Source: CAVSRC01 sp963785065 (GTDB lineage: Bacteria; Pseudomonadota; Alphaproteobacteria; Rhizobiales; Kaistiaceae). From it: a stretch of DNA of 64,000 nt. Below, piece by piece: positions 60,827 through 64,000 of the stretch. The notes below the pieces were generated by a model. That model was not told where the DNA came from. It was given only the letters and a program-made list of their open reading frames with translations, and did not search any database. The stretch spans positions 1 through 64,000 of the forward strand of contig CAWATX010000001.1 in the NCBI GenBank assembly GCA_963785065.1, in the 5' to 3' direction. A program made the translations under genes and the position numbers. The first letter of the stretch is position 1. Each line of letters starts with the position of its first letter.

Positions 60827-61714
60827 ATGAAATCCCTCTCTCCCGGCCTCGCCGCGCACCTTGCCGGCGGGGTGACGACGCTTTGCCGCTGCTGGCGGGT
60901 CGAGCGGAAGGACGGCGTGGTCATGGGCTTCACCGACCATGACCGCGACCTTGCCTTCGACAGTCTGACCTATCGGGCGGCCACCGGCTTCACCGCCACG
61001 GCGATCGAGGACCAGCTCGGACTGGCGGTCTCGAACCTCGACGTTGAGGGCGCGCTGTCGTCAGCCGCGATCACCGAGGCTGACCTTCATGCCGGCCGCT
61101 ACGACGATGCCGCTGTCACGATCTGGCTCGTCAACTGGGCGGACGTGTCCGAGCGCGTGATCCTCCGCTCCGGGTTTCTCGGCCAGGTGTCGCGCGGGAC
61201 GCTGGCGTTCACGGCGGAACTTCGCGGGCTCGCCGCCAAGCTCGACCAGGCTGCCGGACGCATCTTTCAGCGGACATGCGCGTGGGAGCTGGGCGATCAC
61301 CGCTGCACGGTCGATCTTGCGGCTGCCGGACTCCGTGGCACGGGCACGGTGGTGCAGGTGCTTGGCGCCTTCGATTTCACGGCGAGCGGTCTGGGATCGC
61401 TGGCGACCGGCGTGCTGACCCGCGGCAAGCTCATTTGGACGTCCGGCGCCAATGCCGGCCTCGGCGTCGAGGTGAAAGCACACACGCAGGGCACCGGATC
61501 ATCCCGGCTCTCGCTCTTCCTGCCGATGCCCGAGCCGATCGCTGTAGGCGACGGCTTCATGGTGACCGCCGGCTGCGACAAGGCGCTGGCCACCTGCCGC
61601 GACCGGTTTGCCAACGTCGTCAACTTCGGCGGCTTCCCGCATATGCCGGGGAACGACTTCGCGCTCTCCTATCCGAACACCGGCGACGACAACGACGGGA
61701 GCAGGCTGACGTGA
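60827..61714 (+). CDS. DUF2163 tail protein (RcGTA gp13-like)
   Basis: A 295-residue protein starting MKSLSPGLAAHLAGGVTTLC and continuing GFTDHDRDLAFDSLTY, typical of DUF2163 (phage/GTA baseplate-associated). Its end, CRDRFANVVNFGGFPHMPG, is the conserved C-terminal signature (a cysteine plus FGGFP). It normally follows DUF2460 directly. The start is the ATG at 60827, preceded in frame by a TTG. Its stop overlaps the next gene (GTGA). Confidence 0.85.
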   Translation: MKSLSPGLAAHLAGGVTTLCRCWRVERKDGVVMGFTDHDRDLAFDSLTYRAATGFTATAIEDQLGLAVSNLDVEGALSSAAITEADLHAGRYDDAAVTIWLVNWADVSERVILRSGFLGQVSRGTLAFTAELRGLAAKLDQAAGRIFQRTCAWELGDHRCTVDLAAAGLRGTGTVVQVLGAFDFTASGLGSLATGVLTRGKLIWTSGANAGLGVEVKAHTQGTGSSRLSLFLPMPEPIAVGDGFMVTAGCDKALATCRDRFANVVNFGGFPHMPGNDFALSYPNTGDDNDGSRLT

Positions 61715-62145
61715 TCACGCGCAGGGCAGTCGTCGCTGAGGCGCGGTCGTGGATCGGTACGCCCTACCGCCACCAGGCATCGCTGAAGGGCATCGGCTGT
61801 GATTGCCTGGGCCTTGCCCGTGGCGTCTGGCGTGCCTTCTACAGCGAAGAGCCCGAGCCGATACCGGCCTATTCGCGGGACTGGGCGGAAGCCCGCGGCG
61901 AGGAGACGCTGTCGATTGCAGCCGACCGTCACATGACCCCCGTGCCGCCCGCCGACATGCGGCCGGGCGATCTTTTGCTTTTCGCGCTCAACGCCCATGC
62001 GCCGGCCAAGCACTGCGCTATCCTCGTGGCGCCCGACCGCATGGTGCACGGCATCGAGGCGCATCCGGTCGCCGAGGTGTCGCTCGGTTCCTGGTGGCGC
62101 CGTCACGTCCGCTTCGTCTTTGCCTTTCCCGGCATCGAAGACTGA
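61711..62145 (+). CDS. NlpC/P60-type tail peptidoglycan hydrolase (RcGTA gp14-like)
   Basis: A 144-residue protein starting at GTG 61711. It reads ARSWIGTPYRHQASLKGIGCDCLGLARGVW, where the Cys of GCDCLGL is the nucleophile. PGDLLLFALNAHAPAKHCAIL supplies the catalytic His. It would open peptidoglycan during DNA delivery and is coupled to DUF2163 by a 4-nt overlap. Confidence 0.85.
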   Translation: MITRRAVVAEARSWIGTPYRHQASLKGIGCDCLGLARGVWRAFYSEEPEPIPAYSRDWAEARGEETLSIAADRHMTPVPPADMRPGDLLLFALNAHAPAKHCAILVAPDRMVHGIEAHPVAEVSLGSWWRRHVRFVFAFPGIED

Positions 62146-62157
62146 TCCCTGATCCTC

Positions 62158-64000
62158 ATGGCTACATTGCTTCTGACTGCCGGCGCTGCGGTGCTGACCA
62201 GCGGTGCCGCCGCGTGGGTGACCACGGCCGTCGGCGCGCTCGCAACCGTTGTCGGCGGCTATATCGACGCCCGCCTGTTCGGGCCGGGAACGCAGAAGAG
62301 TGAGGGGCCGCGCCTCGACAGCCTGCAGGTCCAGGCATCGACCGAGGGGGCGCCCATCCCGGAAATGGCCGGCCGGGTACGGCTTGCCGGCCAGATCATC
62401 TGGGCGACCAAGTTCAAGGAAGTCGCCCAGACCGAAAAGCAGGGCGGCAAGGGCGGAGGCGGCGGGATCGAGACGACCACCTACTCCTACTATGCCAACT
62501 TCGCGGTGGCGCTTTGCGAAGGGACGATCGACCGGATCGGTCGCATCTGGGCCGACGGCAAGCCGCTCGACCCCAAGAGCGTGACGATGCGCGTCCATAA
62601 GGGCGGGCCCGACCAGTCCCCCAACTCCCTGATCGAAGGCATCGAAGGCTCAGCCAACACGCCCGCCTGCCGCGCGACGGCCTATGTCGTCTTCGAGAAC
62701 TTCGCCCTCGCCAGATTTGGCAACCGCATTCCGCAGCTCAATTTCGAGGTCTTTCGGCGGGTGAGCCCAACTGATGGGTCGGGCCTCGAAGATATCGTCG
62801 AATCCATCTCCGTCATCCCGGGCTGCGGCGAGCGCGTCTACGATCCCGTGATCGAGACGCGGGATCTCGGTGGCGGCAGCAGCACGCCTGAGAACGCCTT
62901 CTCAGGCCAGGGAACGGCCGACTGGACCGTTGCGATCGACAACCTCCAGGACTCGCTTCCGAGCGTCGGTACGGTTCTGCTCGTCGTCGGCTGGTTTGGC
63001 GACGACCTTCGCGCCGGTCATTGCTCGGTCCGCCCCAAGGTCGAAGTGTCGAGCAAGACCACAACGCCGGATGCCTGGATGGTCCACGGCATTACCCGGA
63101 GCGGTGCGGCGGTGGTGAGCACGGTCGATGGCCGCCCGGCCTATGGCGGCAGCCCTTCGGACGACTCGGTTGTCCGCGCCGTCCGCGATCTGAAGGCCCG
63201 CGGCCTGTCGGTGGTCCTCTACCCCTTCCTGTTCATGGATATCGCTGAGGGGAACGCACTTCCCGACCCGTGGACCGGCAATGCCGGCCAACCGGTTTAT
63301 CCGTGGCGCGGCCGGATCACCTGCGACCCAGCGCCCGGACAGCCGGGAACGGTTGACAAGACCGGGGCAGCGACGGGCCAGGTCGGGAGCTTCTTCGGCT
63401 CGGTCACGCGAAGCCAGATCAGCATCTCGGTCAACGGCTCGACCAACACGGTCACGACCAGCTATTCGGGATCGAACGAATGGAGCTTCCGGCGCTTCAT
63501 CCTGCACTACGCCAGGCTCTGCGGTGCCATCAACGCGATCGAGCCGAACGCCATCGACGGCTTCATCATCGGCTCCGAGCTCCGCGGTCTCTGCCAGGTC
63601 CGTGACAGCGGCACGCATTTCCCGGCGGTCGACAAGCTGAAGGACCTCGCCGCTGACGCCAAGGCCATCCTCGGATCGGGCGTCAAAGTCGGCTATGCAG
63701 CCGACTGGTCGGACTATTGCCATTATCAGCCGGGCGACGGCAGCGGCGACCTGTTCTTCCACCTCGATCCGCTGTGGGCCGATTCCAACATCGACTTCGT
63801 CGGAATCGATCTCTACGTGCCGCTCTCCGACTGGCGGGACGGGCCGCATCTCGACGCCGAGGCCGGTGCGACCTCGATCTATGAGCGCTCCTATCTCCAG
63901 TCGAACATCGAGGGCGGGGAGTATTTCGACTGGTACTATGCCAGCGACGCCGATCGCGAGGCGCAGATCCGGACACCGATCACCGATGGCGCCTACGGCA
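62158..64000 (+). CDS. Tail host-specificity / GTA TIM-barrel protein (partial)
   Basis: The frame is open to the end of the window (613 codons visible). It begins MATLLLTAGAAVLTSGAAA and the early region GPGTQKSEGPRLDSLQVQAS, EGAPIPEMAGRVRLAGQIIW is the phage J/GTA gp15 N-terminus. From ~residue 310 the GTA TIM-barrel-like domain appears: VLYPFLFMDIAEGN, NAIDGFIIGSELRGL, KVGYAADWSDYCHYQPGDG and NIDFVGIDLYVPLSDW. It is the central tail-tip protein, related to the large GTA gp15. The C-terminus is beyond the window. Confidence 0.85.
   Translation, partial: MATLLLTAGAAVLTSGAAAWVTTAVGALATVVGGYIDARLFGPGTQKSEGPRLDSLQVQASTEGAPIPEMAGRVRLAGQIIWATKFKEVAQTEKQGGKGGGGGIETTTYSYYANFAVALCEGTIDRIGRIWADGKPLDPKSVTMRVHKGGPDQSPNSLIEGIEGSANTPACRATAYVVFENFALARFGNRIPQLNFEVFRRVSPTDGSGLEDIVESISVIPGCGERVYDPVIETRDLGGGSSTPENAFSGQGTADWTVAIDNLQDSLPSVGTVLLVVGWFGDDLRAGHCSVRPKVEVSSKTTTPDAWMVHGITRSGAAVVSTVDGRPAYGGSPSDDSVVRAVRDLKARGLSVVLYPFLFMDIAEGNALPDPWTGNAGQPVYPWRGRITCDPAPGQPGTVDKTGAATGQVGSFFGSVTRSQISISVNGSTNTVTTSYSGSNEWSFRRFILHYARLCGAINAIEPNAIDGFIIGSELRGLCQVRDSGTHFPAVDKLKDLAADAKAILGSGVKVGYAADWSDYCHYQPGDGSGDLFFHLDPLWADSNIDFVGIDLYVPLSDWRDGPHLDAEAGATSIYERSYLQSNIEGGEYFDWYYASDADREAQIRTPITDGAYG

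Noticed and set aside
1..64000. CRISPR arrays, rRNA and complete tRNA genes
   Set aside because: Scanned by eye for regularly spaced repeats and conserved RNA landmarks; none seen.

Overview
The window is GC-rich DNA from an alphaproteobacterium. The order is not certain; Hyphomicrobiales or Sphingomonadales fit best. The evidence is the VirD4-CopG transfer gene pair, the DUF2924/DUF3489/DUF6362/DUF6441 phage families and an RcGTA-like tail module (DUF2460, DUF2163, NlpC/P60, TIM-barrel tail protein). No chromosomal housekeeping genes, rRNA, tRNA or CRISPR array were seen. Everything looks accessory: mobile elements stacked on one another, each carrying known or possible anti-phage genes.

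1-3 kb: the end of a conjugative transfer operon (VirD4/TraG C-terminus, CopG-like ribbon-helix-helix protein) stops where trbB would be expected, and a two-gene large serine recombinase module lies against it. 3-12.7 kb: a gene-free stretch with imperfect repeats, a 2146-residue STAND NTPase of Avs type with a nuclease-like N-terminus, a higBA toxin-antitoxin pair, and a two-gene HEPN-like plus PD-(D/E)xK unit. 12.7-15.5 kb: a short prokaryotic Argonaute with a DUF4365-APAZ partner (SPARDA-like), both interrupted by single-base indels. 15.5-23.5 kb: a mobilisable element with a frameshifted ardC, a secreted protein, a frameshifted tyrosine integrase, a coupling protein, a relaxase and MobC. 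23.9-33.8 kb: an intact four-gene operon of SNF2 helicase-DUF3883, DUF1156 methyltransferase, a small protein and DUF499 ATPase, i.e. a DISARM-related defence cassette.

33.8-64 kb: a phage-derived region. It has a serine recombinase with DUF2924, a two-gene QueC-like cassette, an AlpA-like regulator, a P4-type primase-helicase next to a nested inverted-repeat origin candidate, and a ParB-methyltransferase. Terminase, portal and capsid genes are missing; an FRG-domain gene and small genes occupy that place. The tail module follows. Its tail-tube gene carries an internal deletion, and its tail chaperone has a classical -1 slippery site (A AAA AAC). A 6-kb cargo sits inside the tail operon between DUF2460 and DUF2163: an SPPY-type DNA methyltransferase, a cysteine-containing unknown, a GTP cyclohydrolase II paralogue with an altered active-site tyrosine, a STAND-like NTPase and a dNMP kinase-like protein.

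The two places most likely to hold undescribed biology are this tail-operon cargo and the QueC-like cassette, whose partner protein begins Met-Gly. Family assignments come from reading motifs and from memory of the families. No database search was run.
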